DNA of 64,000 bases from Channallabes apus. Lineage: Eukaryota > Chordata > Actinopteri > Siluriformes > Clariidae. Shown in pieces: positions 35,009 to 45,254 of this stretch; positions within the stretch are counted from its first letter, which is position 1; each line of letters opens with the position of its first letter. The DNA lies in NCBI GenBank assembly GCA_030522415.1, contig CM060112.1:1196001-1260000 (forward strand). Direction: 5' to 3'. Both the position numbers and the translations under genes were made by a program. The notes under the pieces were generated by a model. It made no database searches and was not told the DNA's origin. It saw only the letters and a list, made by a program, of their open reading frames with translations.

Positions 35009-35609
35009 CCTGTTTGAACACTCAGTCTAATACGACACACCTGGGCAAAAAGGAAACATCTGTAAGTTACACAAATATATTATTTTTTGGTCACTTGAAA
35101 AAAATGGTTGGCTTCAAACTAAAGGTGCCACATTTTTAAAAGTTGTTTAGAACGAATAGATGCAACGGTAGGACAGTTCTCTTCTCTAAGGTGGACTCAA
35201 CAGTACTCGACTCCCCTGTCACAGGTCATCTGATCAGTCACCTCTGGTTGTTCCGTGGTCATGGTGAGACTAAAAGGTGACCGTGCTTTCGACCGTTATG
35301 CAGACCTGCTGTGTACGTCACTTTGGCCAACTGTTGTTGTAAATGTGCTTAAAAAATTTTATACTTACTAACTGATGTGGAATAACGAACTCCATCATTG
35401 TGTGTAGGAAAGTGGCACAATGAGAGCAAAGGAGGAATAATTTGCCCCAAAACCATAAAATTTGCCTAAAATGAAATTTAAAACATGACTGCGTCCGACT
35501 TTGTTGGTTCTCAACATCTGTTGTGTAGCTCAGAATTTGTGTTTATAAAATTAAGCAAAAGATTATGGATTTTAGAAATATGACCTGATTTTCCTTCTTT
35601 CTGCTGCAG
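35009..35609 (+). other. End of ZNF-B intron 1
   Basis: No repeat or gene is recognised until the splice acceptor TTCCTTCTTTCTGCTGCAG, which ends at 35609. Confidence 0.5.
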
Positions 35610-35611
35610 AT

Positions 35612-37048
35612 ATGAGTGGCGGCCTGCATTCTCCTGCTCTTCTTTTACAAGGTAACGCCAGAACATTAGTAGATCCGGTTAGCACGACTTCAGGTGAGAT
35701 TAAATGCAACAGTCAAGACTCCACAGTAAACCTCAGGACTCAGCAAAGCTCATCACACACTTTCTCCGCTAACACCCCTTACAGACTGATGCGAAATGAA
35801 ACGCACCTCTGCGCACAGTGTGGAAAGGTTTTCGGTCAGAAGAGCACGCTCAAAGAGCACCAACAAATTCACACAGGAGAGAAACCGCATCGCTGCTCAG
35901 ATTGTGGGAAGCGTTTCAATCAGAAGAGTGCTTTCAGAAAACACCAGTGTGTTCACTCGGGAGAGAAGCCGTATCACTGCCCAAACTGTGGCAAGAGCTT
36001 CAGTCAGAAAAGTACTCTTAAAGAACACCACCGAGTTCACACAGGAGAGAAGCCGTATCGATGCTCACAGTGCGGGAAGAGTTTCAGTCAGAACGGGAAT
36101 CTGAAAAAACACCAGCGGATTCACTCAGGAGAGAAGCCGTACCAGTGCTCGCAGTGCCGCAAGGATTTCATGAGCCAGAGCGATCTCCAGCGGCACCAGC
36201 GTGTTCACTCCGGAGAGAAGCTGTACCAGTGTGTGCAGTGTGAGAAGAGTTTTATCGAGAGCGGAAATCTTGTAAAGCACCAGAGGATTCACACCGGAGA
36301 GAAGCCGTACCAGTGTTCGCACTGCGGGAAGAGTTTCACACAGAAAAGCAACCTCCGAAAACACCTGCGCATTCACACCGGAGACAAACCCCATTACTGC
36401 GCAGAATGCGGGAAGAGTTTCACTCAAGGAACCGATCTCCAAGTGCACCAGCGCGTTCACACCGGGGAGAAGCCGTATCGCTGCTCGCTGTGCGGGAAGA
36501 GTTTCACTAGTCAGAGCAATCTCCTGCGACACCAGCGCATCCACACCGGAGAGAAGCCGTACCAGTGCTCAGAGTGCGGGAAGAGTTTTATCGATAGAGG
36601 TATTCTCGTACAACACCTGCGAGTCCACACTGGAGAGAAGCCGTATCGGTGCGCGCACTGCGGCATGAGTTTTACACAAAAGGGGAATCTCCGGAAACAC
36701 TTACACGTTCACACTGGAGAGAAACCGTATCAGTGCTTAGACTGTGGGAAGAGTTTTACCCAGGGAGCCGACCTCCAGGTTCACCGACACGTTCACACCG
36801 GCGAGAAACCTTATTACTGTCCCGCCTGCGGAAAGAGCTTCACCAGGCATAGCAGCTTCCAGCGACACCAGCGCGTTCACACCGGAGAGAAGCCGTATCA
36901 ATGCGCGGAGTGTGGTCAAAGTTTTATTGAGAACAGTAAGCTGATAAAACACCAGACTGTTCATGCAGGATTGCGGCAACATCTTCACACAGCCGAGATC
37001 GAGGACATGCCGCAGTTTTTTTTTGAAAATGGTGTATGTGTTAATTAA
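35612..37048 (+). CDS. C2H2 zinc-finger protein ZNF-B, 14 fingers, alternative start
   Basis: A 478-residue predicted nuclear DNA-binding protein. The exon starts at 35610. Where the paralogues have their ATG this gene has none, and its frame is open back to the ATG at 35612, two bases after the acceptor, so residues 1-66 are longer than in the paralogues. GEIKCN at 29-34 aligns with DEIKCE of ZNF-D. Fourteen fingers spaced 28 residues run from C67 to H451. Helix residues (-1,2,3,6) are QSTE, QSAK, QSTE, QGNK, SSDR, EGNK, QSNK, QTDV, SSNR, DGIQ, QGNK, QADV, RSSR, ESKK. Fingers 5-14 show a four-finger period. Finger 5 has CRK and finger 6 CEK where others have CGK. Several linkers start SGEKP instead of TGEKP. 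The 27-residue tail is unlike the paralogues. No effector domain is seen. Confidence 0.92.
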   Translation: MSGGLHSPALLLQGNARTLVDPVSTTSGEIKCNSQDSTVNLRTQQSSSHTFSANTPYRLMRNETHLCAQCGKVFGQKSTLKEHQQIHTGEKPHRCSDCGKRFNQKSAFRKHQCVHSGEKPYHCPNCGKSFSQKSTLKEHHRVHTGEKPYRCSQCGKSFSQNGNLKKHQRIHSGEKPYQCSQCRKDFMSQSDLQRHQRVHSGEKLYQCVQCEKSFIESGNLVKHQRIHTGEKPYQCSHCGKSFTQKSNLRKHLRIHTGDKPHYCAECGKSFTQGTDLQVHQRVHTGEKPYRCSLCGKSFTSQSNLLRHQRIHTGEKPYQCSECGKSFIDRGILVQHLRVHTGEKPYRCAHCGMSFTQKGNLRKHLHVHTGEKPYQCLDCGKSFTQGADLQVHRHVHTGEKPYYCPACGKSFTRHSSFQRHQRVHTGEKPYQCAECGQSFIENSKLIKHQTVHAGLRQHLHTAEIEDMPQFFFENGVCVN

Positions 37049-37455
37049 TTTAATTCTAAACCGGATCTTTTAAATCTGGTGTTGTGTTTTCCTTCTTTAT
37101 CGGAGGGGACTGTGGACTTTAAAATCTATAGAATTATGAAAATTTATACTGTGTGTAAATGAACAGTGTGTTACTCTAAAGGTCATTAATTAAATGATCT
37201 TGCATATTTATTATTTTATTTTTAATGCATGGCCATTAACAAGATTACCAAGACATTATTGTATACAGTACATAGATTATATATTTTCTTGAATTCTTGT
37301 AATTCCTAGAGAGAATAATGGAGCAGTTGTTATAACTTTCAATTACCGTAGAGGAAAACAAATGATCTACATCAATAATTTAACTGCATCACATTTTGAC
37401 CTGATCCGTGAATATTTTTCTGATAAATATCAGCTTGCATTTTACTCTGGAATAG

Positions 37456-37562
37456 AATAAAATCCAAGCCTTGTGTAAATGTTCCTATTCATTCTTTATA
37501 TTATAAATGGAAAAGTTCTTCTGCTGTATTATTCCCTGTTATATGCTGCTCTTCATAATAAA
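37456..37562 (+). terminator. Candidate polyadenylation signals of ZNF-B
   Basis: AATAAA occurs at 37456-37461 and again at 37557-37562, about 410-510 bp after the stop. Confidence 0.5.
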
Positions 37563-37733
37563 ACTAATGATAAAAGTTGGAACCTCAGCATCCACCTAAA
37601 AACATGCACTTCCTTTTGCAGGTTGGAGATCAGAGTGAGTCAGTAATATTTTGAATATGGTCAGGCATCAGACAGGATTATATAGAGAGATTCAGTGATG
37701 GATCACGATTTTTTTACACAGCAATTCATGTAC

Positions 37734-38400
37734 AGTGAAACCTCTGATTGCGAGTAATGCGTTTTTCTCTCTCTTGCGCTGCAGAATTGTGGGTAATCAT
37801 CTCCCGTTCAGTGCTCGTCTCTTACTGGTATAATCAACATCCGTGCATGTGTGTACTGTTTACTATAACACTGGGACCACATGTGTGTGTAAAACATCTT
37901 ATTTTGTGTCTGTATCTGTGTGCACAGCGCGTGTGTAAGGGTCTTTTGCGGGGTCAGGGGTAGCTCAGTGGTTAAGGCATTGGACTACGGTTCGGAAGAT
38001 CCCAGGTTCAAACCCCACAACCACCAAGTTACCACTGTTAGGCCCTTGAGCAACGCCCTTAACCCTCAACTGCTCAGATGTGTAATGAGATAAAAATGTA
38101 AGTCGCTCTGGATAAGAGCGTCTGCCAAATGCCTAAATGTAAATGTATTTTCAAAGCAAGTATCATTAGAGAGGTTAAAGATCCATTTTCTCACTCTGCA
38201 TCAGCCTGCACTTTGTGACGCCTCCTACAGACAACTCCTACTTTCGCCTTCACACACACACACACACACACACTCTTTCTCTCTGCTCTACACAGAAACT
38301 CTGCTCTGTCATGATTCTTTTCAAAGGTAAAGTGCAGGTTAATGTCTTTTTTATTTTTACTTTACAGCAGTGATTCCGTTAGTGTTGCTCAATCGAGTGT
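37734..38400 (+). mobile_element. TcMar-like nonautonomous element, left part, with SINE inside
   Basis: It begins CAGTGAAACCTCTGATTGCG after a TA, the terminal type also seen at 57526. It shares internal blocks ATTGTGGGTAATC, GGTATAATCAACATCCGTGC and AGAGGTTAAAGATCCATTTTC with the copies at 48790 and 57526. A SINE (37957-38148) is inserted. The right terminus could not be found. Confidence 0.6.
37957..38148 (+). mobile_element. tRNA-derived SINE, family D, best copy
   Basis: The head has GGGTAGCTCAGTGGTTAAGG (box A-like) and AGGTTCAAACCCC (box B-like). The body has GCCCTTAACCCTCAACTGC, and the tail GTAAGTCGCTCTGGATAAG, AGCGTCTGCCAAATGCC, then AAATGTAAATGT. The tail matches the LINE fragment at 3796-4540 (read on the minus strand), which identifies the likely mobilising LINE type. 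Confidence 0.9.
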
Positions 38401-40408
38401 CATTAGAGAGATTTCTTGTTTATTTTTCCGATAAAACTGTGTTTCCGTTGTGTGTGTGAAAGGAGTGGTGGAGAGCTCTGAGAGCTTTTCTTCATGTCTC
38501 TCTGGATAAGGGTGTTTGATTAATGTTTTAAAATATTTTTTTTTTAAAGGAAAAAAAGAACAGTTTAAATTTGACAGAATATTCCAGATATAAAAATACT
38601 TCATCAGTTCAATCCAGGATTAGAGTTGGATCAAACAATGGTCACATTTACACACATTTGCATTAAAAACAATTTACATGAATGCCAAATATCTATGCTG
38701 GACTTTGCTCAGACATCGTTGCAACTTTGTCATTGAATCATTTTGACCAACCTCATGTATTTTACCAATATTTTACATGTCCAACATTACTTCATAAACA
38801 GCTGTTCACTGAAATGTGTTATAATAATAATAATCAGAATATTACATCTGACTGAGTCTACAGAGGTGTCCATAAGTATTGAGACATTGCGAAATTCAAT
38901 TTCTCTTTTTTTTTTATTATTATGATTATAAGGGTAATAAAAATAATTTGTTATTGTATGGAGGGAATGCAAACAATATTTAGTATAGTCATTTATTCTT
39001 CATAGCCGGCTGGATCTGGCTTTAGAGTCAAACAGATGTCTGGTGTCATTTCGCTCAATCGATTCCTGGAGATCATATACGGAAAATAAATTTGTATGTG
39101 TAATTCACAATTTCCACAATGGAGTTCTCCAATCACTTGAGAATTCCTGAGACTTAGGGATTTTTATGCAGAGGTGGACACCCTGGCTTCAAAAAGGCAA
39201 AGTACCGCTGCATATTTTTTCCATCCATTAACTAAACCCCTTTGATTCTAATTAGCACAACTCTTCAAACAGACAGGATGAAACTTAGTTAATTCCAGAG
39301 GTCAAATTGCTTTAAGCGTTGTTCAATACAGTATGCATCCTCCAAGCAAACATTTGGATGATCTTTGACAGTTTATGACAGCTGTTGTGAAATAGATAAC
39401 GTCAAACACATCCGTTCATTTTAATTTTTTTTATTAACCCGAATAGCAACACTATGTTCTAGTGCCCAAATATATTATATACATATTAAATATATTTGTA
39501 TAGACACGTCTTTACACATTGCTGAAATATTCAATTCAATAGTCATTAGCGCAAAGCAGCTTTACAGTAAATCAGAAATGAGAACCATAAACAAAATATT
39601 AGAGAAAGATGAGAGAAACGGTGGGTAAAGAAAAGACCTGGAAGGTGGATGTACACAATTCAAAGAAAGGTAGGAATGATGAGAAACAGAAAGCAGCAGT
39701 CAGACTAAGGTTTGGACATGCTGGAGTAAACAGCACACTATTTACAATTACAGTATGAGATGTGAGAGACATAAAAACCCAATTTAGTCTACAGGAACTA
39801 TTACAAAAGGAAAGAGGAGATAAAACATACAAACACTTCATATAATAGCTTAAGAGAACCAAACGAATTGAGAAAATATTAAGAAAAACGTATAAATGAT
39901 TCACTGTTAGCATAGACCTGATTCTGATCTCCACTCCACTAGGTGGCGGTAATTACTTACTTAAAGTAGTTCATAAGAGTTTGTTGACGTTTCACTTTCA
40001 GCTGTGTCTGCAGAGTTTAAGCTATTTCCCTCTGGGATTAATAAAGTTCTTTGAATATTGAATTGAATCACTGGCGTGTGTTTTGTTCGTCTCCATCATT
40101 CTTGTGAATTTACCGCATTTGTTCTCCATCAATCAGTGCAGTGGTTTCCGGGGTGCAATTTTTTTCCTTCCCGGTTGTATTATTTGTATTATTTTTCATT
40201 TTCATTCATTTATTTTTTAATAAGTAGTGAATATGATTTAAAAATGTATTGAAGTACAATACTGTAAACCAAACATACTTAAGTAAAAGTAAAATGAAAT
40301 TTTAAAAACTACTTTACAAAGTAGACGTACACAAAAAATCTACTCAATTACAGTAACACGAGTAAATGTCAATTCATTACTTTTGGAAATTGGTAATATT
40401 GGTAATAT
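38401..40408. other. Intergenic region between ZNF-B and ZNF-C, no gene seen
   Basis: It is mostly AT-rich. A Tc1-like end (GGTGTCCATAAGTATTGAGA) lies near 38869 and an L2 tail shred near 39531-39570. A common retroposon 3' end (TTTCCCTCTGGGATTAATAA) lies near 40023. Short stop-free frames show no domain and look accidental. Confidence 0.5.
39936..39949 (+). promoter_or_regulatory. Perfect CTCF-core match upstream of ZNF-C
   Basis: CCACTAGGTGGCGG fits CCASYAGRKGGCRS at all 14 positions, about 850 bp upstream of leader copy 3. It may belong to a dispersed repeat; binding is inference. Confidence 0.4.
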
Positions 40409-40770
40409 TTTTGGGTGGATTATCTGCATTTACATTATTTCCTGTCGGTCAAGTATCTATCTATATCTTGATGCAGATCAAAGTATCTATCTAAACTGTG
40501 CAGTAGAGCATAATGCATTTTTATATACATTTAATAACTCATGTTACATTGGTACCTCTGCACACAAACTTTAAATACATTTTAAAGAAAGAAAGAAAAT
40601 ATATAATAAAAAAATGTTCAAGGTGTGAAAGAAGAAATACATATATGAGAATTTTTATCAGCCGAATGTCACCTTCTCTGTAGAATCACTCGTATTGAGT
40701 GATCATCATATTTCATCATATATCATCATACCTTATTATCAGAGGTCCTGTGTTAACTCAGGTTCATGTG
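40409..40770 (+). repeat. Segmental duplication, copy 1 (upstream of ZNF-C)
   Basis: Two blocks, about 40409-40572 and 40614-40770, recur almost unchanged at 51090-51252 and 51371-51531. Shared pieces include TTTTTGGGTGGATTATCTGC and AATTTTTATCAGCCGAATG. The second copy has an extra ~120 bp between blocks. The duplication lies directly upstream of ZNF-C and ZNF-D leaders and records how the gene unit was copied. Confidence 0.85.
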
Positions 40771-40784
40771 AGTGCACTAGTCCT

Positions 40785-41007
40785 CCTGTAGGTGTCGCTG
40801 TGAGCGTTTCGGTCGCGTTCCTCCACACATTCCCAGAAGCAGAAGAAGCCGTGCTGCAGTGTTGCTGATTGATGAGCTGAGCTTCTCCGACTCTACTAAT
40901 CATCTTTACATTCCAATATTTCTGACCGGGTTTTACCCCCACAGTTCCATCTGATCCGTTGTGGGTGTATTTGAGGTGGTTAACTGCGTTCTGCTGTAAA
41001 GCTCAAG
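40785..41007 (+). other. 5' leader of ZNF-C, copy 3 of 4
   Basis: It is almost identical to copies 1 and 4 throughout, including GAGCGTTTCGGTCGCGTTCC, the ATG-AGC-TGA mini frame and the donor CTCAAG/GTAAGT (exon end 41007). The CTCF-like 14-mer at 40785-40798 has CCTG in place of CCAG. The coding exon follows at 45175. Confidence 0.7.
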
Positions 41008-41083
41008 GTAAGTTACACTCGGCTAACAGTGGCTCAGTCCTAAATGGGCTTCTACTTCCTATGCTAGTGCACTACACAGGCTG

Positions 41084-41649
41084 GAACATAGTGCTGTTTA
41101 CCTCACACACACTCTGTAGGGCACTAGAACATAGTGCTGTTTACCTCACACACACTCTGTAGGGCACTAGAACATAGTGCTGTTTACCTCACACACACAC
41201 TCTGTAGGGCACTAGAACATAGTGCTGTTTACCTCACACACACACTCTGTAGGGCACTAGAACATAGTGCTGTTTACCTCACACACACACTCTGTAGGGC
41301 ACTAGAACATAGTGCTGTTTACCTCACACACACTCTGTAGGGCACTAGAACATAGTGCTGTTTACCTCACACACACTCTGTAGGGCACTAGAACATAGTG
41401 CTGTTTACCTCACACACACTCTGTAGGGCACTAGAACATAGTGCTGTTTACCTCACACACACTCTGTAGGGCACTAGAACATAGTGCTGTTTACCTCACA
41501 CACACTCTGTAGGGCACTAGAACATAGTGCTGTTTACCTCACACACACTCTGTAGGGCACTAGAACATAGTGCTGTTTACCTCACACACTCTGTAGGGCT
41601 CTAGAACATAGTGCTGTTTACCTCACACACACTCCTGTAGGGCACTAGA
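41084..41649 (+). repeat. 43-bp minisatellite in ZNF-C intron 1 (about 13 copies)
   Basis: It uses the same unit and orientation as the giant array, starting 76 bp after the splice donor. Units are homogeneous, mostly the TTTACCTCACACACACTC type, and a few have an extra CA making 45 bp. Because 45 is divisible by three, a stop-free frame with a CRALEHSAVYLTHTL period appears here; it is not a gene. The array ends abruptly at Harbinger sequence. Confidence 0.95.
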
Positions 41650-41726
41650 GCGCAAAACCCCTCCCTGCCTCCTCCCCCGTATAAATATGGTAATGATCCA
41701 CTTTGTCAAAACCAAACGAAAAAGCA

Positions 41727-41861
41727 ATGGCAAAAGCCAGCAAGAAGAGAAACTTGACAGAATGTGAATTGGAGGTGCTCCTATTGGAGGTAGACTGGAG
41801 AAAAACTGTGTTATTTGCAAGTTTGTCCTCCGGAATTAATAACAAAATAAAAAAAAATTAA
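41727..41861 (+). pseudogene. Harbinger Myb-like DNA-binding protein, N-terminal fragment
   Basis: It reads MAKASKKRNLTECELEVLLL followed by a segment ending SSGINNKIKKN and a stop, 44 codons. It resembles the start of the Myb/SANT-like second protein of Harbinger elements, which helps the transposase bind DNA and enter the nucleus. The remainder of the Myb domain is missing, so it is a remnant. Confidence 0.75.
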
Positions 41862-41892
41862 CTGGAATAATATCTTTAAATACATCACTCAC

Positions 41893-42686
41893 CAAGAAGC
41901 CACCCATGGCGCACCCTGCCACCTTGGAGCCTCATCCCAGCCATGCTGTTTGTGAGGATGAATGAATCATGGGTTGACCCAGGCCACCTCGCCACAATAT
42001 TTGTTAGGCGCATTTGAGCAGGGCCGGTTCTAGACCAGACCATATGGAGGGGCAGTGAGAAATTTGAAGGGGGCATCCTGGAATAGCATTGTTTTTTCCC
42101 CAGATCATGCAACGGGGCGGGGGGTGTGTGCGCGCAGTCAGATCATGCAACCTGTTTGAGCATCACATATTATTTGCACATTTATTGAATGGAAATGTTT
42201 CCGATTCACGTATGCAAATTCGTCTTCAGATGGCGCCTTTATAGCAATATGCGTGCAGTCGATGGCTCCGATTACATTAGGAAAACCGGCGATCGCTGCA
42301 AATTGCGCTTTAATGCGCTTTAATATATAACTGCTACACATGCGGATGATCCCGTCCCATACAGCTGGCACTGCACGGCTCAAAGACGACTGGCTTATCA
42401 CCGAGCGGTCTGCCAGTTCCCTTTGGAAAGATCCAGTTGCCAGGAAACCAAGCGTTGTCAGCACCTGTAAGGGAACGGGTAATGCGTGGCTCCTCGCTGT
42501 CTCTCTTTCCAAATTTGGACCCAACTCAGCACAGAGCTCCAGGAGGATAGCTCTTGGAAATCTGAAACGGCTAATAAGCCAGTCATCATCATGGGCCAGA
42601 AAATCACTGTGATCCCTAAAAACGTGTTCCCTTCGGATTCGGCCATCGACAATGTCCTCTAATAAGGCCAACACTGCCACTGCCAT
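41893..42686 (-). pseudogene. HARBI1-like Harbinger transposase, split by insertion and truncated
   Basis: From the ATG at 42686 on the minus strand the frame gives an N-terminal region (FRDHSDFLAHDDDWLISRF) and a helix-turn-helix-like segment (GSFQRELADRSVISQSSLSR near 85-104). The first DDE block follows, GAIDCTHIAIKAPSEDEF, with catalytic D143. After residue 177 a 134-bp insertion (42021-42154) adds an early stop. Beyond it, in the correct phase, coding resumes with NIVARWPGSTHDSFIL, containing the second catalytic aspartate, and ends at GWLLG followed by GTGAGT, a splice donor at 41892. The exon with the catalytic glutamate is not found. Confidence 0.88.
42021..42154. mobile_element. 134-bp insertion with 8-bp target duplication
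   Basis: TTTGAGCA flanks it at 42013-42020 and 42155-42162. Removing one copy and the insert puts the transposase halves back in phase, which confirms the boundaries. The 8-bp duplication and CAGGGCCGGTTCTAG-like left edge suggest a tiny hAT-type element. Inside, AGATCATGCAAC occurs twice. Confidence 0.8.
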
Positions 42687-42766
42687 AGACTAAGGGTTGT
42701 ATACATTTGAAAATGCTTTTATATGTTCTAAATCACATAATTGGTAGACAAATATTGTCAATTAAC

Positions 42767-43499
42767 TAGGGCTGCAACAACTAATCGATAAAATCGATAA
42801 TTATCGATAATGAAATTCGTTGTCAACGAATGCCGTTATCGATTAGTTGGGCTGCGCACGTTATTGAGGAGCGCGACCACAAGATGCACACAGACACACA
42901 CAGATACACAGTCGCTCGCGCAATGGAGGTTACACAAGCGTTTGCAGGAAGAAGCGCGCGCCCCAAGTCCTCCAAGGTATGGGAGCAATTTACATTAAAC
43001 ACCTCTTATCGGGCGTTAAAAGCGAGCGGTTTTCTGCCGTTCGTAGTGTCCGGTGAGCGCGGATGAAGCGCGGAGGGTTTTCTACACATGGGAGCCCCTA
43101 GCGACGGGGAGGAATTGGCCACGACTAAAAAAAAGGAGTGAGTGAGAGTTTTCACACGGGCTTTGGTGACGTGCGTTTGTCCAGCTGCGCGGTTATACGG
43201 GGTAAAAAAAAAAAAAAGAACGTTGCATGCAGCTTTTTCTTGGTGTTCAAATCCCAACGAATGCAATTTATATAGCGCCTTTTTAACAATGGTCATTGTC
43301 TCAAAGCAGGAATGCAAGGAAAACACTTCTAGTTCGTTTTCTTCACGTTCAGTTTACACCTCGGAGGACCGGATATATCCCATCATCCTACAGAGGGAAA
43401 TGCGGAAAAAGGGCAAAATAAACAGAGTGAACCCAGTAGCGGCCATTTTTTTCTCTCCCTACGTCGCCGTATTACGAGAACGTCTAGTATAGCAAAATG

Positions 43500-43540
<41 letters not shown>

Positions 43541-43791
43541 ATTTTTTTAAATTTGTTGAGACAACAACAAAAAAAGGATAAAATACCCGAGAGGATCGAA
43601 ATAATGTATAAACCGTGACAAGGATGTAGCAAGAGACACTTTCATTAAAAATAATATCATAATAATCTAGAAGTCTATTATTCTTCTTATTAAGTTTAAT
43701 TAATTTAAGAGAATTTAAAATTGAGGTCATTCTTAACAACTGAATATGTCAGTGTATTTTTTAAACTACTGTGTGTGTGTGTGTATATGTA

Positions 43792-43828
<37 letters not shown>

Positions 43829-44154
43829 ATGTATGTATGTATGTATGTGTGTTTAAACACATACACCGTATCAACACTGTTAACTTGCCATCTGCAATTA
43901 TTGTTAAAAAAGAATTTTGATTTACATAAACTACATAAGGTTTAAATGTCAAAATTAAAGATCATTATACTCTATGTGGCTATTGCATTTTTTAAAGTTT
44001 ACTTTTATACATAAATAATACCCTGATTTATGGTTTTATATTGTTAAGCAAAACAGCAAATTAAAGCGGTCACTTTTTATCCGATTAATCGATTAATCGA
44101 AAAAGAAATCGTCCAACTAATCGATTATCAAAATAATCGTTAGTTGCAGCCCTA
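42767..44154 (+). mobile_element. hAT-type nonautonomous transposon, family H, copy H2
   Basis: The element of 1388 bp starts TAGGGCTGCAACAACTAATC and ends CGTTAGTTGCAGCCCTA, with the 8-bp duplication CAATTAAC at 42759-42766 and 44155-44162. It is oriented opposite to H1. An ATG at 42923 starts MEVTQAFAGRSARPKSSKVW, with EQF following: the start of a BED finger of a hAT transposase, not continued. The interior holds (TA)n at 43501-43533, a (TG/TATG)n patch at 43770-43852 and a 43-bp LINE-tail insertion (43267-43309). Confidence 0.92.
43267..43309 (-). mobile_element. 43-bp L2 LINE 3'-end insertion inside H2
   Basis: The insert is the reverse of the last 43 bp of an L2 3' end (GCTTTGAGACAATGACCATT, then AGGCGCTATATAAA). 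It closely matches 3274-3318. It is flanked by GAATGCAA at 43259-43266 and 43310-43317. H1 and H3 lack it. Confidence 0.85.
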
Positions 44155-44162
44155 CAATTAAC

Positions 44163-45174
44163 CCATTTTATCAATTATAAATGAATAGCAATGTTTTTCA
44201 CGTGTTGGTGCGATACTCTGTAGTGTGCAATTTAACATAATTGCCTCTAGGAGTCGCCAAAGGAAATAAAACACAAACACACAAGAAGAAATACACGTAC
44301 GCCAGACAGGAAGTTGGCGTGGAAGAACGCACATTCTCACGTTAATTTCACTGTTAGTAAATCCGAGCGTGAAAACTGACGTAAGCAAAGTTGTTGTGCG
44401 TACGCAGCGTTGATACATGAGGCCCCTGGTCTTACTGATAGGCATTTCAGTCTTAATCCCACCTCACCTGTGATTATGATAATAATTCTGATGAGTGTCT
44501 CAACTTCCCTAAGAACATTTCAGATCTACTGCTTGCATGTTGATTTGATTAATATACTTTTGGTATGAGACAACTGGTTTGAGTACATAATTGAGCTAAA
44601 TGATATATAATTGGAATCCCAAAAAAAGGCCAGTTGGGTGTTTCTCTATAACATGGAGTGTGCTGTTAAGTTTAATGTTTTTTTTTTTTGCTTTTTTAAA
44701 AATAATTATATTTATAATAGAAAAGAACCGGTTGATCAGCCAGTCACCGGAATTGGCTGGTTTTCAGTTTGTTTGCTATAAACGATTCTGTACCGAGCGC
44801 AGAAGCTATCGAGAAACGCATTTTATGGTGCTACATTATCAAAAATTACGCATTAGAAGCCCCGCATGCTTTCTCTTTGGGGAGTGGGGAGGAGTTGGTA
44901 GTCCATAAGACCAGGAAGGCTTTAGCTTCTGTCTCTATCAGGGGGGTGGGATCCTGAAAACAGATCCTGAAAAAAATCTAAAGACATCCTAGGTCACCTC
45001 CAGTGTACCAAAGTGAGTGCATTATGTCATCCTATGCTCCTGCCTGCGCCTTGTGAGCATAACTCAGTGGATCAAGAGCTTAGATAGAGCTACAGATCAG
45101 TGTCACCCTATCAAGTGAAATAAGGTTTTTTATTTGTTATACATTACTGAACTGTTTTTCTCTTTTTGATCCAG
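44163..45174 (+). other. End of ZNF-C intron 1
   Basis: There is no identifiable repeat or gene. The final segment has the acceptor TTTTTCTCTTTTTGATCCAG ending at 45174. Confidence 0.5.
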
Positions 45175-45176
45175 AT

Positions 45177-45224
45177 ATGACGTGCCCTGTCTTCTCCTGC
45201 TGTCCTCTCTCCTACGCATCATAA
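45177..45224 (+). promoter_or_regulatory. Upstream ORF in ZNF-C 5' UTR (15 codons)
   Basis: An ATG two bases after the acceptor opens 15 codons (MTCPVFSCCPLSYAS) and a stop, 30 bp before the main ATG. In ZNF-B the equivalent ATG is the start of the long frame. It could dampen translation of ZNF-C. Confidence 0.55.
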
Positions 45225-45254
45225 CTTTATTTCTACAAGAACATCAAGACTAAG

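Larger units (their letters stand above)
41650..42760. mobile_element. PIF/Harbinger DNA transposon relic
   Basis: It holds the two genes expected of this superfamily: a Myb-like protein start on the + strand (41727-41861) and a HARBI1-type transposase on the minus strand (42686-41893), facing each other. Terminal repeats and the usual 3-bp target duplication could not be identified, and the left edge merges with the minisatellite. A 134-bp insertion (42021-42154) splits the transposase. It lies in intron 1 of ZNF-C. Confidence 0.85.

Noticed and set aside
39599..39934. 111-codon open frame on the minus strand
   Set aside because: No domain, hydrophobic low-complexity composition from AT-rich DNA, no splice or family context.
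41134..41340. Stop-free frame with a repeating CRALEHSAVYLTHTL peptide
   Set aside because: It is a by-product of 45-bp satellite units, which keep frame by chance. Neighbouring 43-bp units break it, and it lies inside an intron.
42138..42686. Domesticated HARBI1 host gene
   Set aside because: The frame is split by an insertion with a target duplication and the catalytic glutamate exon is absent, so a dead transposon fits better.
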